A stretch of DNA of 48,008 bases from a virus. The position numbers and the translations under genes were made by a program. Below, one piece after another: positions 31,059-40,500 of this stretch; the stretch's first letter is position 1; each line of letters starts with the position of its first letter. The stretch lies in IMG/VR virus record IMGVR_UViG_3300006224_000013, positions 1-48,008 of that record. One strand, 5' to 3'. The notes below the pieces were generated by a model. The model searched no databases and had not been told where the DNA came from. It was given only the letters and a program-made list of their open reading frames with translations.

Positions 31059-31837
31059 TGCCGCGGTATGAAGATCCCTACCGTCAGTGGCAGGAGGACG
31101 AGCAGACGCAGGCAGGGGCCCCGCAGGAGCAGGCCGCGGTAGAAGAGGCGCTGTCCGCCCCCCGCAAAGGCCGGTTGATCTGGGACCCTGTGAACATGCG
31201 CTACACGCGTGAGGGTCAGGGGGCCACCCCGCTCACCCCGACGCAAGCCGCAGCTCAGGGCAAAGTCGCCACGTCCACCTCGTCCGGGTGGGGGTGGAGC
31301 CCGGAGGGCCAGAAGAAGACCTTCGATTTCTCGCTCCCAGCGAATTATTCCTACGCGCCCGCGCCGACCCGCGGCCAGTACATGGGCCAAGGCTGGATGT
31401 ACGACCGGATGGACAATACCGGCGACACAGCCATGAAATATCTGTTCGCCCGGGCCGCGGAGACCATCGATCCGACCCAGCCGGGAGCCGCACAGGCCGT
31501 CGCCCAGCGGATGAAGGAACTGTACGGACTGGATGTGCAGGTCAATGGCGATGTGATCACGTTTCCCCAGACGGGTGAGCGGATCGACGTCCTCAGAGGG
31601 GCGCAAGGCACGCCCTCTGGCTACGACGTCTGGCAATGGATGGATCTGAACGATATTGACAAGGAACAGGCACAGGCAGCGGCGACGTCTGCCGCAGGCG
31701 GTGGCCAGGTCTCCGCGCTCCTCCCGGAAGGCTACAACTGGGCAGGCCAGTCTCCTAACGATCTCCTCCGGATGGTGATGAGTCGGCTCGCATTGAATCG
31801 GGTCCTTTGGGATAATCCGATGAACATGAGGTTTTAG
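31058..31837 (+). CDS. Probable internal virion protein
   Basis: 259 residues. The N-terminal region is glutamine/glutamate-rich and probably disordered; a recognisable phrase GRLIWDPVNMRYTREG follows, then a domain containing AQRMKELYGLDVQVNGDVITF and a glycine/alanine segment (AAATSAAGGGQ). Start overlaps the preceding stop (TGATG). No database family comes to mind. The repeated use of similar composition with its neighbours argues for a shared job. Confidence 0.55.
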   Translation: MPRYEDPYRQWQEDEQTQAGAPQEQAAVEEALSAPRKGRLIWDPVNMRYTREGQGATPLTPTQAAAQGKVATSTSSGWGWSPEGQKKTFDFSLPANYSYAPAPTRGQYMGQGWMYDRMDNTGDTAMKYLFARAAETIDPTQPGAAQAVAQRMKELYGLDVQVNGDVITFPQTGERIDVLRGAQGTPSGYDVWQWMDLNDIDKEQAQAAATSAAGGGQVSALLPEGYNWAGQSPNDLLRMVMSRLALNRVLWDNPMNMRF

Positions 31838-31839
31838 CC

Positions 31840-32670
31840 ATGGCAGACTGGGGTGGCGCAGTTAAGCGGATCGGCGGCAGCCGCTGGTATGGCGTGGGAC
31901 CAGGGCAGGCCCCGAATGATTCCACGCAGACCGTGGAAGAGGCCTACGACGCCGGGTACGTCGATAAGGAGATGCTGGATCAGCCGACCCGGCCATCCAC
32001 CGGGGCAGGCGGATCCACGGGCTCTACCGCGCCTCCGCCAACCTCTGCTCCATCGAATCCTTCTCCCGTGACCTCCACGGGGCAGATTGCCCCGTATGTC
32101 CCGTCAGGCGCCTCGCCGCTGACGCCCTTCAGCTCTTCCTATGATTGGAAGCCGACAATCCAAATCCCTCCGGGAATGTATGAAGCAGAGGGCGAGCAGC
32201 TCGCTGCCTTGAGGAAGGCTCTTACAGAGGGCATGTGGACCCCGGAGAACGTCGCGGGGATGAAGGAGATCCAGAAGGAACAAGCGCTCTCCATGGCGGA
32301 GCAGATGGGCGGTGACGTCAATCAGCGCTTTGCCGCGATGAATCGAGTGCCCAGTGGCGCACGGCAAGCGGCGCTAGGCGACATTGATTCCGAGACCATG
32401 TCGCAGATCCTCGCGGCGTATCGCGATATTGATCTGGCGACCAGAGAGCAAAACGCGAATTACTTGCTCTCCACGTCAGGGGCGCTGGATCAGGCGTTGG
32501 GCGGGCAGTTCGGACGGCGCTACCAACAGGGCACTTTCGCGGAACAGCAGCGGGAGTTCGACCTGGCGCACTTCCTGGCCGCGCTGGAATACATGGAGAA
32601 ACAGCGGCAGTTCAATGAGGACCTGGGCTTCCGGTATGGCGCACTCAACAGCGCACTGGCCCTGGGCTAA
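31840..32670 (+). CDS. Probable internal virion protein, helical C-terminus
   Basis: 276 residues. A Ser/Thr/Pro/Gly-rich disordered region (residues 48-95) separates a short N-terminal part from a helical domain (110-270) containing LAALRKALTEGMWTPENVAG, QALSMAEQMGGDVNQRFAAM and LAHFLAALEYMEKQRQFNE. Long glutamine/alanine helices of this type occur in proteins that form the ejection conduit. Short three-base gap after the preceding gene. Confidence 0.55.
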   Translation: MADWGGAVKRIGGSRWYGVGPGQAPNDSTQTVEEAYDAGYVDKEMLDQPTRPSTGAGGSTGSTAPPPTSAPSNPSPVTSTGQIAPYVPSGASPLTPFSSSYDWKPTIQIPPGMYEAEGEQLAALRKALTEGMWTPENVAGMKEIQKEQALSMAEQMGGDVNQRFAAMNRVPSGARQAALGDIDSETMSQILAAYRDIDLATREQNANYLLSTSGALDQALGGQFGRRYQQGTFAEQQREFDLAHFLAALEYMEKQRQFNEDLGFRYGALNSALALG

Positions 32671-32682
32671 GCGAGTCTGATC

Positions 32683-33780
32683 ATGAATGACCTCACCAAG
32701 ATGTTGCTCTGGCAGGCGGGGATCCAAATCCCTGGCCTAATCATGGGGGCCAAGGGCTCCGGGGACGATGCCGCCGCGAATCGTGAGATTCAGATGGCGA
32801 ACGTCGGCACCGGGCAGGCGAACACCCTGGCGGGGTACTACGGGCAGCAAACGCCGGGGTATGCCGCGGCACTCGATTCCATCGGGGCGCCCCTGGGTCA
32901 CGCCCTGCAGCGCGCGGACTTCGCGAAAAAGCGGAGCTTCCTCTTCGACGGTCCTGGAGGCGGGCCCCAGTACATCCGCCCCCAAGGCTACATGAATGCC
33001 TATCTGCCGAGTCTGCCGCGGTTCGACTCAGCGAAGCCCTTCTTCTCTGACGAAGCGATGCTGGCCTCGGAGGTGCCCTACTGGCAGTCGATCAGTGCGC
33101 TGACGGGAGGAAAGGTCGGGCCGGGATTCCAGGCAGCGGGGTATTCCTCGCAACCGGCGTCGATGGCCCAGTACGCGGTGAATCAATCGTTGTGGCGGGA
33201 CGCGAACGAGAAGGCCCGGCAGGAGATGGAGATCAAGGCCTTGCTCAGCCCGCAGCAACAAGCCGTGCAGCAGGCGTTGCAGCCAGAGAAGAAGAAGGGC
33301 ACGCCATGGTGGAAGAAGGCCCTGGGCATTGCAGGCACGATCGGATCAATGTTCATTCCAGGGGGAACGGCACTGGCGGCGTTGGGCCGGATAGGACTGG
33401 GTGCGGCGAGCGGGGCCCTGGCAGGTGGAAAGAAGGGGGCGTTTATCGGTGGAGCGCTGGGCGGGGTCAGCTCGCTCCCGATTCCGGGCATCACCAATGT
33501 TCCAGGGATCGGCAGTGGGGCGAATGCCAAGGGCATGACCGGGCTGAAGAACCTCTTCACAGGGAACTTCATGAGCACGCCCTTCGGAGGCGGCGGCGGA
33601 GGCGGATACGGGTATCCGGGTGGCTATGGTGGCTGGCCCGGGACGCCGCCCTACTTCCCGCCTAACGGCGGGTTCTATCCGCCCCAGTGGCCACTGACGA
33701 ACGGGCAGTACAACCCGTTCGCTCCGTGGTGGAAGAACTATCCGGTCATGATGGATTACGGATCTGGGGGCCCGCAATGA
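32683..33780 (+). CDS. Internal virion protein with glycine-rich membrane-active segment
   Basis: 365 residues. Residues about 207-260 form an amphipathic/hydrophobic glycine-rich region (KKALGIAGTIGSMFIPGGTA, ALGRIGLGAASGALAGGKKG), the signature of membrane-penetrating ejection proteins. The C-terminus is a glycine/proline/tyrosine-rich tail (FGGGGGGGYGYPGGYGGWPG). The N-terminal region has MLLWQAGIQIPGLIMGAKG, a second hydrophobic stretch. The next gene starts on the overlapping ATG. Confidence 0.62.
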   Translation: MNDLTKMLLWQAGIQIPGLIMGAKGSGDDAAANREIQMANVGTGQANTLAGYYGQQTPGYAAALDSIGAPLGHALQRADFAKKRSFLFDGPGGGPQYIRPQGYMNAYLPSLPRFDSAKPFFSDEAMLASEVPYWQSISALTGGKVGPGFQAAGYSSQPASMAQYAVNQSLWRDANEKARQEMEIKALLSPQQQAVQQALQPEKKKGTPWWKKALGIAGTIGSMFIPGGTALAALGRIGLGAASGALAGGKKGAFIGGALGGVSSLPIPGITNVPGIGSGANAKGMTGLKNLFTGNFMSTPFGGGGGGGYGYPGGYGGWPGTPPYFPPNGGFYPPQWPLTNGQYNPFAPWWKNYPVMMDYGSGGPQ

Positions 33781-34571
33781 ACTGGAAGTACGCGCCGCAA
33801 GGCGGCACCAACTCGAACATGTGGGCCGCAGCCTTTCAAGGGCTGGCAGGCATCCCCGGAGCCATGCATCAGGGGAAGTTCGACGAGCAGCAATATGAAA
33901 CAGAGGCCTTGAGGCAGGCGCTCGCCCAGTCTGCGGATCAGCGCGCGTGGAGTCAGGAAGGCCGAGAGCAGATCAACGTGCTGAACCAGGCAGCGGAAGG
34001 CCTGCAAGGCAAGCCTGCTCCAGAGGGATTCTTCTCAGGCTTCCCGGATCCGTGGCGGAAGTACTGGGAACCGGATGAGGAAGGGATCGTCCCGAACCGC
34101 ACGAGCCCGAAGGACCAGTCGTATATCGACAATCTCAGTGCGCAAGGGCAGAGCATGCTCGCGAAGATTCTCGAGCGGGCTGCACTGGTGCCCAATGAAG
34201 CCGCGCAGAACATGATGGGTAGGGGAGGAGGCGCGAGCGCTGAAGAAGCCGCGTTGTTCGGGCTGGATCCGCTGGGGCTTGCCTTGCTCAACCTCGCGAT
34301 CAAGAGCACGCCGGATAGCCCGTTCAACCAAGGCGAGCGCATGCGCCTCATTCAGGAATTCATTCAGAAATTCCCTGACGTACGACGGACCATTGAGGAG
34401 ACGTTGACCAACAGCGCCTTGCAGAGCCAAGGACGTCGCATCCCCCTGCAAGGTGGGCAACAGCCTCCCCCGCAAGGAGGCCCGCCGTACGGCCAGCCGA
34501 TACCCGCGCCGCAGCCGCCTTCTCAGCCTGCCCAGCAATACCGGAAGCCGGGATACCTCGGCGGTTGGTAA
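33777..34571 (+). CDS. Probable internal virion protein
   Basis: 264 residues from the ATG at 33777 that overlaps the preceding stop (ATGA). The N-terminal part (NMWAAAFQGLAGIPGAMHQG) is hydrophobic; the middle is helical with many charged residues (MLAKILERAALVPNEAAQNM). The last 50 residues are a Pro/Gln/Gly tail (GGQQPPPQGGPPYGQPIPAP). Composition again matches the ejection-protein run. Confidence 0.55.
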   Translation: MNWKYAPQGGTNSNMWAAAFQGLAGIPGAMHQGKFDEQQYETEALRQALAQSADQRAWSQEGREQINVLNQAAEGLQGKPAPEGFFSGFPDPWRKYWEPDEEGIVPNRTSPKDQSYIDNLSAQGQSMLAKILERAALVPNEAAQNMMGRGGGASAEEAALFGLDPLGLALLNLAIKSTPDSPFNQGERMRLIQEFIQKFPDVRRTIEETLTNSALQSQGRRIPLQGGQQPPPQGGPPYGQPIPAPQPPSQPAQQYRKPGYLGGW

Positions 34572-34577
34572 GAGGCA

Positions 34578-37517
34578 ATGCCGCAACGGACGCAGGACAT
34601 CACGCTGAGCCCCCCAGCGACCTGGGATTCCCTGACGATCGAGCAGATCATCCAGGATGAGGCGCAGCGTCAGGGGGTAGACCCCAATCTCCTGCGTGCG
34701 CTGGTGATGCAGGAGAGCGGAGGGAAGCCGGAAGCCATTGGGCCGCGCACGCGCTCTGGAGAACGGGCCCAGGGGCTGATGCAGCTGATGCCTGGAACCG
34801 CGAAGGAACTGGGCGTGGAAGACCCCATGCATCCGATTCAGAACGTCCACGGGGGGACGAAGTATCTGAAGAAGATGCTGGATCGGTTCGAGGGGAATGA
34901 GGAACTGGCCCTGGCTGCATACAACGCAGGGCCAAGAGCGGTCGAACAGTATGGAGGCGTGCCTCCGTTCAAGGAAACCCAGAACTACGTTCGAACGATT
35001 CTCGCGAAAGCGCCTCCGAAGATGGCTGAAAACCTTCCTGAAATCACGAAGCCGTCCACCCCGCAAGGTGTTGCAGACTTCTTCATCCAATATTCGGAGG
35101 ATCCCACCCAGTGGGAGCCGGATTACCGCCAGCAACGGCGGGTCGGACGGGTGCTCGGCCAGCTGCTGAAAGACATTCCGGACCCGGATTTCCGGGCGAA
35201 GCGCCTGTATGAGCTGACGCAGGAGCTGGAGGCCGCACAGGAAGCCTGGAAGTGGACCCCGGAAGAGAAGCAGGATCTCCAGGAGATCCGCCAGAAGCAG
35301 CGCGGGATGTATGAGCAGGCGCCGGGGATGGGCTTCTTCGGATCGATGGGGAATGCCCTCAAGGGCTTCTCTGGTGGGGCCGTGGGGATGCGCCAGCGTC
35401 CATACACCCCACAGGAGACAGAATTCTCGCTGACAGACTGGAATACCTGGAACCTCCAAGGGGCGGGGAATCTCGCCGGGAACTTGATCGGAGGGGCAGG
35501 ACCGCCACTGGCTGCCGGGCTAGCCGGGCTTGTATCAGGGGGAGCCGCGATTCCGGCGCTGGCACTCGTCGGTGGGGGCCTTGGCTATGCTGGAGAGCGG
35601 AGCCGTCAGGATCTCGTCGATCGGGAGAAAGCCGCGCTTCGAACAGCCCTGGAGAAGCCAGGCGGGGTCTACGCCAAGTACTACCAGCAACAGCTGCCTT
35701 CCGTCCAGCAACGGTCGCCCGCATCCGGGGAGATGGCGAAGCTGGCTCAAGCCGGGATCAATGCCGTCAGCTATCCGCTGGGTGGAGCTGTTATTCCACG
35801 GATGGGCTTCCCCGTTGCGAAGGCGCTGGTTGGGAAGAAGGTGCTAGGGAAGGAAGTGGGTAAGCGGCTGGCCACAGCGATCGGGATTGAAGCTCCGCAG
35901 GCGGTCAGCAACACGGCGGATGCGCTCGCGAGCCTGAACGTCGTGAGCCAGGCGGAAGACGTTCCACTCACGAAGATTCTCCGCGAACAGCCGGAGATGA
36001 TGCTGGCCCCGCTGGCTGCCCAGGTGGCGATGCAGGGCACGATCGGCGGAGGGCTGAAGGGCTCTTATGAATCTGCCCAGCGGATGGCAGAGCCGCAAGC
36101 TGACCCATTAAAGCAGAAGGTCTATCCAAAGCCGGAAGCCAAGCCAACCGTTGCTGCCGCACAGGCCACAGGGCTCGTGAACGACCCGGCGATCGCGGCC
36201 AAGCCCATCTCCCCGCAGATCCGCGAGGGCTTGAAGGTCCGGGCCACAAGCGATCCAGGGCTCTTGGAATCTTTCCGGGCGGGGCTCACCGCCCAGATCC
36301 CGCAGGAGCGGCTGGCCACGGCCGTGAGCAACATCGCGTGGAACAGTCGAGTCCAAGGAGACGTGGATCTCGCGACGGACCCGGTGGCGAAGTCTGTCGG
36401 CGCGACCCGCGCAGCGTATCTGGGCGAGCTGCCAGAAGACATCATCAGCTACGAGCTGTTCCCGCCGACGCAGGGACGCCACCTCCTGGGGCTGATGAAT
36501 GAGGCGGGGGAGTTCGTGGGCTGGCGGCGCGTGAACGATGATGAACTGCGCGGATATCCGCGGTCGTTCACGGTGCCGGAAACCGGCACGGTGATGTCGT
36601 TCCTGCCCGGGGACGTTGTAGACCGGCGGCTCTGGGGGAAGCAGGGCGTCGCCCAGCCGATCGTGGTCAGGCGAGGAGACACGAAGGAACCGCTGGCAGA
36701 GACGATCCAAGGCGCGGCGTACGGCACCGATCGGCATGGCAAGGTCATTGTCATGTATCCCGACCCGATCACGGGCACGTGGCGACGGGCGACATTCCCG
36801 CCAACCGTGGCAAGAGCCTACGCCCTTCAAGTAGACCAGTGGAATCGCCAGCGGGATCTCCAAGCCAGGGAAGGCTCGACCGGGGTCACGCCTGCCGTGC
36901 ATGTGGCGACGTCGCGGAAGCAACAGGTCGTGCCTGCCCAGCAGAAGCCTCGTCCGACGAAGAAGAATCCGAATCCGCCTCCTGCGGCAGGAGCGCCAGC
37001 TCCGGCGCCAGCTCCGCCGCCACGGCGCCCGCCCCCAGCCGCTGCCGCCCCGATGCCCACGGAAGAAGAGCTGATTGACGCCAAGCAGCTGTTGAATGAG
37101 CTGGAGGGCGTCTCGCTGAAGGCTGCACCGCGGAAGGCGCCCCCGAAAGCTGCCGCACCAGCGCCAGCGCCGAAGGCGGCTCCAGCGCCGAAAGCCGCTC
37201 CGCCCGCGAAGCAGCAACCGTATCCTCGCCAAGTGGACACCAGGGCCGCTGCCGCTGAAGCCTCGATGAAGATGGCGCAGAAGCGGAAGGGAGTAGCCCC
37301 GAAAGCCCCCTCCGCGCCGACAGAACCCCAGCCGTATCTCGATCCTAGGGAAGCGGCGGAGTTCATTGCCAAGCAACGGGCAGGCACGGGAGGCCCCAAA
37401 TGGCGGCTGACCAAGGGCGCGGCCAAGCGGCTACAGGAAATGGGCTTTTCCGTACAGGAGATTAAGAAAATGACGGAGGAGCAGGCCAAGGCGATCCTGC
37501 AACAGGGGAAGCGGTAA
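34578..37517 (+). CDS. Virion transglycosylase/ejection protein (979 aa)
   Basis: Residues about 20-145 are an SLT lytic transglycosylase domain: catalytic Glu46 in ALVMQESGG, AQGLMQLMPGTAKE at 64-77, and ALAAYNAGP at 111-119. This domain opens peptidoglycan during DNA entry. It is followed by a helical region, a glycine/alanine membrane-like stretch (about 295-340: GAGNLAGNLIGGAGPPLAAG), further helices, and a proline/alanine-rich linker near residues 790-890. The organisation resembles the T7 gp16 transglycosylase and other ejection proteins. Start at 34578 has a weak GAGG upstream; the stop overlaps the next start (TAATG). Confidence 0.8.
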   Translation: MPQRTQDITLSPPATWDSLTIEQIIQDEAQRQGVDPNLLRALVMQESGGKPEAIGPRTRSGERAQGLMQLMPGTAKELGVEDPMHPIQNVHGGTKYLKKMLDRFEGNEELALAAYNAGPRAVEQYGGVPPFKETQNYVRTILAKAPPKMAENLPEITKPSTPQGVADFFIQYSEDPTQWEPDYRQQRRVGRVLGQLLKDIPDPDFRAKRLYELTQELEAAQEAWKWTPEEKQDLQEIRQKQRGMYEQAPGMGFFGSMGNALKGFSGGAVGMRQRPYTPQETEFSLTDWNTWNLQGAGNLAGNLIGGAGPPLAAGLAGLVSGGAAIPALALVGGGLGYAGERSRQDLVDREKAALRTALEKPGGVYAKYYQQQLPSVQQRSPASGEMAKLAQAGINAVSYPLGGAVIPRMGFPVAKALVGKKVLGKEVGKRLATAIGIEAPQAVSNTADALASLNVVSQAEDVPLTKILREQPEMMLAPLAAQVAMQGTIGGGLKGSYESAQRMAEPQADPLKQKVYPKPEAKPTVAAAQATGLVNDPAIAAKPISPQIREGLKVRATSDPGLLESFRAGLTAQIPQERLATAVSNIAWNSRVQGDVDLATDPVAKSVGATRAAYLGELPEDIISYELFPPTQGRHLLGLMNEAGEFVGWRRVNDDELRGYPRSFTVPETGTVMSFLPGDVVDRRLWGKQGVAQPIVVRRGDTKEPLAETIQGAAYGTDRHGKVIVMYPDPITGTWRRATFPPTVARAYALQVDQWNRQRDLQAREGSTGVTPAVHVATSRKQQVVPAQQKPRPTKKNPNPPPAAGAPAPAPAPPPRRPPPAAAAPMPTEEELIDAKQLLNELEGVSLKAAPRKAPPKAAAPAPAPKAAPAPKAAPPAKQQPYPRQVDTRAAAAEASMKMAQKRKGVAPKAPSAPTEPQPYLDPREAAEFIAKQRAGTGGPKWRLTKGAAKRLQEMGFSVQEIKKMTEEQAKAILQQGKR

Positions 37518-40500
37518 TGGCGGGTCCTCGCACCCCCATCCGCGTTCCGCAGCTCCTGCCGCGGCTCCTGCGGCAGGTCCATCCGCTGCCCCCACGGATC
37601 CAGCCCACCGTGGAGGATGAGATCCTCCGGGTCATCCAGGATCTCATGGAGGAGCCGCAGCCTAAGCCGCTTCGTCCGCTTCACGAACTGGCAATCCAGG
37701 CGTCTGAGACAACGCGACCGACTGCCTTGGAAGATCCCTTCGTGGATCTCCGGCCGGTTCAGCCGCAGCAACCGCCGCCCTCGCGGATGCTTGTAGACCC
37801 GAATCCTCCGGAAGCGACGCCGGAAATTCCTCCAGCCATCCAGTTCCTGCTCCCAGGGATGGGCCGTCCATACCAGAGGGTCCAACCGTTGGCAGAGCCG
37901 GAGCCGGAAATCCCTGCGCTTCCTCCGTTCGAACCGCTGGGCTCTTCCATTCAGCCCAACCTGTATCCACGCGACCCGCAGACGGGGCTGTCCCATCCGG
38001 GAATGCGGATTCAGGGGAGCCCGGTTGTGGAGCGGCCTGTGCCTCCCGGACAGTTCTCGCCTGCTGAAGTCCGGGCGCTCCGGACGCTCTGGAAGCCAGT
38101 TGCCGACGTCGAGCCGCCGGAACCCGGTCTTTCCTTCGAACAATACATCCCGTATTCGGGCGGAGCCAACAGGTTCCGCCTTCCCTCAGAAGAAGAGCTG
38201 GTCGTCGATCAGAAGGATCTCCGCGCCCGCTCTTCCGTGATCGGTGAACGCGAACGCACGGAAGTGCGGGAGCAGATGCAGAGGGAAAAGGAAGGGCTTC
38301 CAAAGTTCACAGGAACGTTTAAGAGCCCGCTTCCCAGCGACGCGCAGCTGGCCACTGGGAAGGCCATCAATACCAAGAAGGCCCGGGCCCTGATCGCACG
38401 GATTGAGCAGAAACGGGCACAGCAGACGACGTTCGAACAGCTCTCTTCGCTGAACCGCCCGCTGACGCCGACGGAAGCCGCGGAACTCGCGAGGCTGCAG
38501 GCGCGGCAACAGGAGTTCCAGCTTACACCGAGGGAACAGGAAGCCTGGCAACGGCTGCAGGCACGGTTGCAGGAAGGGCAGGGCGGGCGGGAAGCTACGC
38601 ATGCGCCGGTCATCCGGAATACCGAGGCGTGGCTGGAGCAAAAGCTCCATCCGGGCGCGAGGATGACGGATATCGAGCTGAGCAGCGTGGTCCCGCGGAT
38701 CATGGAGGAGGAACGGGGCCGGGTCTACGCGCAGAACAAGGCGCGTCCCGTAGCTGGACAGATTCTCAACGAAACGATTCAGCAGGAGCAGGCGCGGAAC
38801 CGGATCCAGCCGCTCCTGGCGCGGAAGTACGACGATGCCACCGCCCCTCCCTGGGATCGCGATGTGTTCAGCTCGATTAACCGGGTCTTCTCGGATGTCC
38901 CGGAGCTGGCGACCGCGCTGAAAGACCGGTATAAGTCCTACGCCATTCATCGGTCATGGCCGGAAGACCGGAGAGAACTCGCGCAGGAGATTCAGGAGAT
39001 CTTCGAGGAATACGCGCGGCTACAAGAAAAATATCCCGATATCCCGATCATGTGGGAAGCGGCGGATCTCGATCCGTCAGTGCCCGCGACAACGAGCGGC
39101 TTCCGCACGGCCTTCGGTGAAGTGCAGGATGCTATCAATGCTCGGCTTGCCACGGGGATGCGCAGCCAGGACGAGGGCGTGATCGACCCGCAGACGAATG
39201 AAGTGGTTAGACCGCCTGTGACGCCAGGAGCCCCGCCCATCGGCAGCATCGCCACCTACGGGGATCTCACGGGGGCGAACACGCTGGCCAACCCCCGTCG
39301 CTGGGATCTCGGCAAACAGCTGCAGTGGGCGAATGCCCAGCGAGCGAAGCGCTACCAGAGAATCAGCAAGCGAGGCGAGCCCTACCGGGAGCGGATGATT
39401 GCCCCGCCGGAATACCAGCTCGGAGACGTAGGACTGCTCCCGCGTCGCGTGACCGTCGAAGGCGAGCGGCCCTTCGCGGCCGTACCGCCTCCCGTCGGCT
39501 CTATCGGAGATCGGGTCAAACTCCGTGACGGACGGGAAGGCACGCTCGTCGCCGTGACGCCCAGCGATCGCATCGAATATCCGGAACTCCCAGAAGATCC
39601 CACGCAGATCTCCGCGAATCTGTCGGTGAACCCGACGGTGATCAAGCCGGATCCGACGATTCCGCGAATCGCCGCCGTTGAGCTAGATTCCGGGGAGACC
39701 ATTCGCGTTGACCAGCGCCAGCTCACGCGCGTGGCCACGGCGCAAGCGCCTGTCACCGAAGGCGACGTGCCCCTGGGTGGGCAGCTCCCCGTGGCGGAAG
39801 CCAAAGCGCAGATCCGCCAGTTCACGCCGGAGGAACAGGACCTCATTGATGAGGTGGAGGGGCTGGCCGGGCTGGCTCGTGGGGTCTCCGACGAGGAATG
39901 GAGCACGCTTGACGACGTGCGGCGGATGGCGGCTGGGCAGCTCCCAGTCAATCGTCTCCTCCCGAAGGGACTGCAGCTCCCGGAGTCGGCGGTAGCCAAG
40001 GCCCAGAGTGACCTCGCAGAGCTGCCTCCGGAGCTGGGCGCTTCGCGGAGCGCCGTTGACGAGCTGAAGGAACTGAAGCAGCGGCTCGCCGTCCCACGGG
40101 ATGATCCCGCACTGCAGACGACGATCGCGGCCGTACGCAGCGGGCGTCTTCCGAAGACGAGCCCAATTTACCCAGGCACCGGAACCGCCGGGACGCCCAC
40201 GGAAATTCCTCAGCGAAAGCCCAAGCTCCCCGGAAAGCACCTCGCCGCGCTGATCGGCACGGCAGGCGCCGGGCTGCTCACGGGGGCTGTCCCAGGGGAT
40301 GAACCGCAGGAAGCGGAAGCTGGAGTCCGGTCGTGGATTAAAGGCGTCACGGATCTTCCGGCACGGTTCAGGAATCTGGGAGCCAACCCGGAGATGGTCA
40401 AAACGCTGGAAGAGCAGCTGGCCCCAGAGGAAGGGCTCCACACGCAGACCTTGAAGACTCGTGCCGCCACCGCCGCGATCGACATGTATCACTACATCAA

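Noticed and set aside
36827-38143. 438-codon minus-strand frame
   Set aside because: Spans the junction of two plus-strand ejection genes in antisense; it reflects high GC and the proline-rich linker, not a gene.
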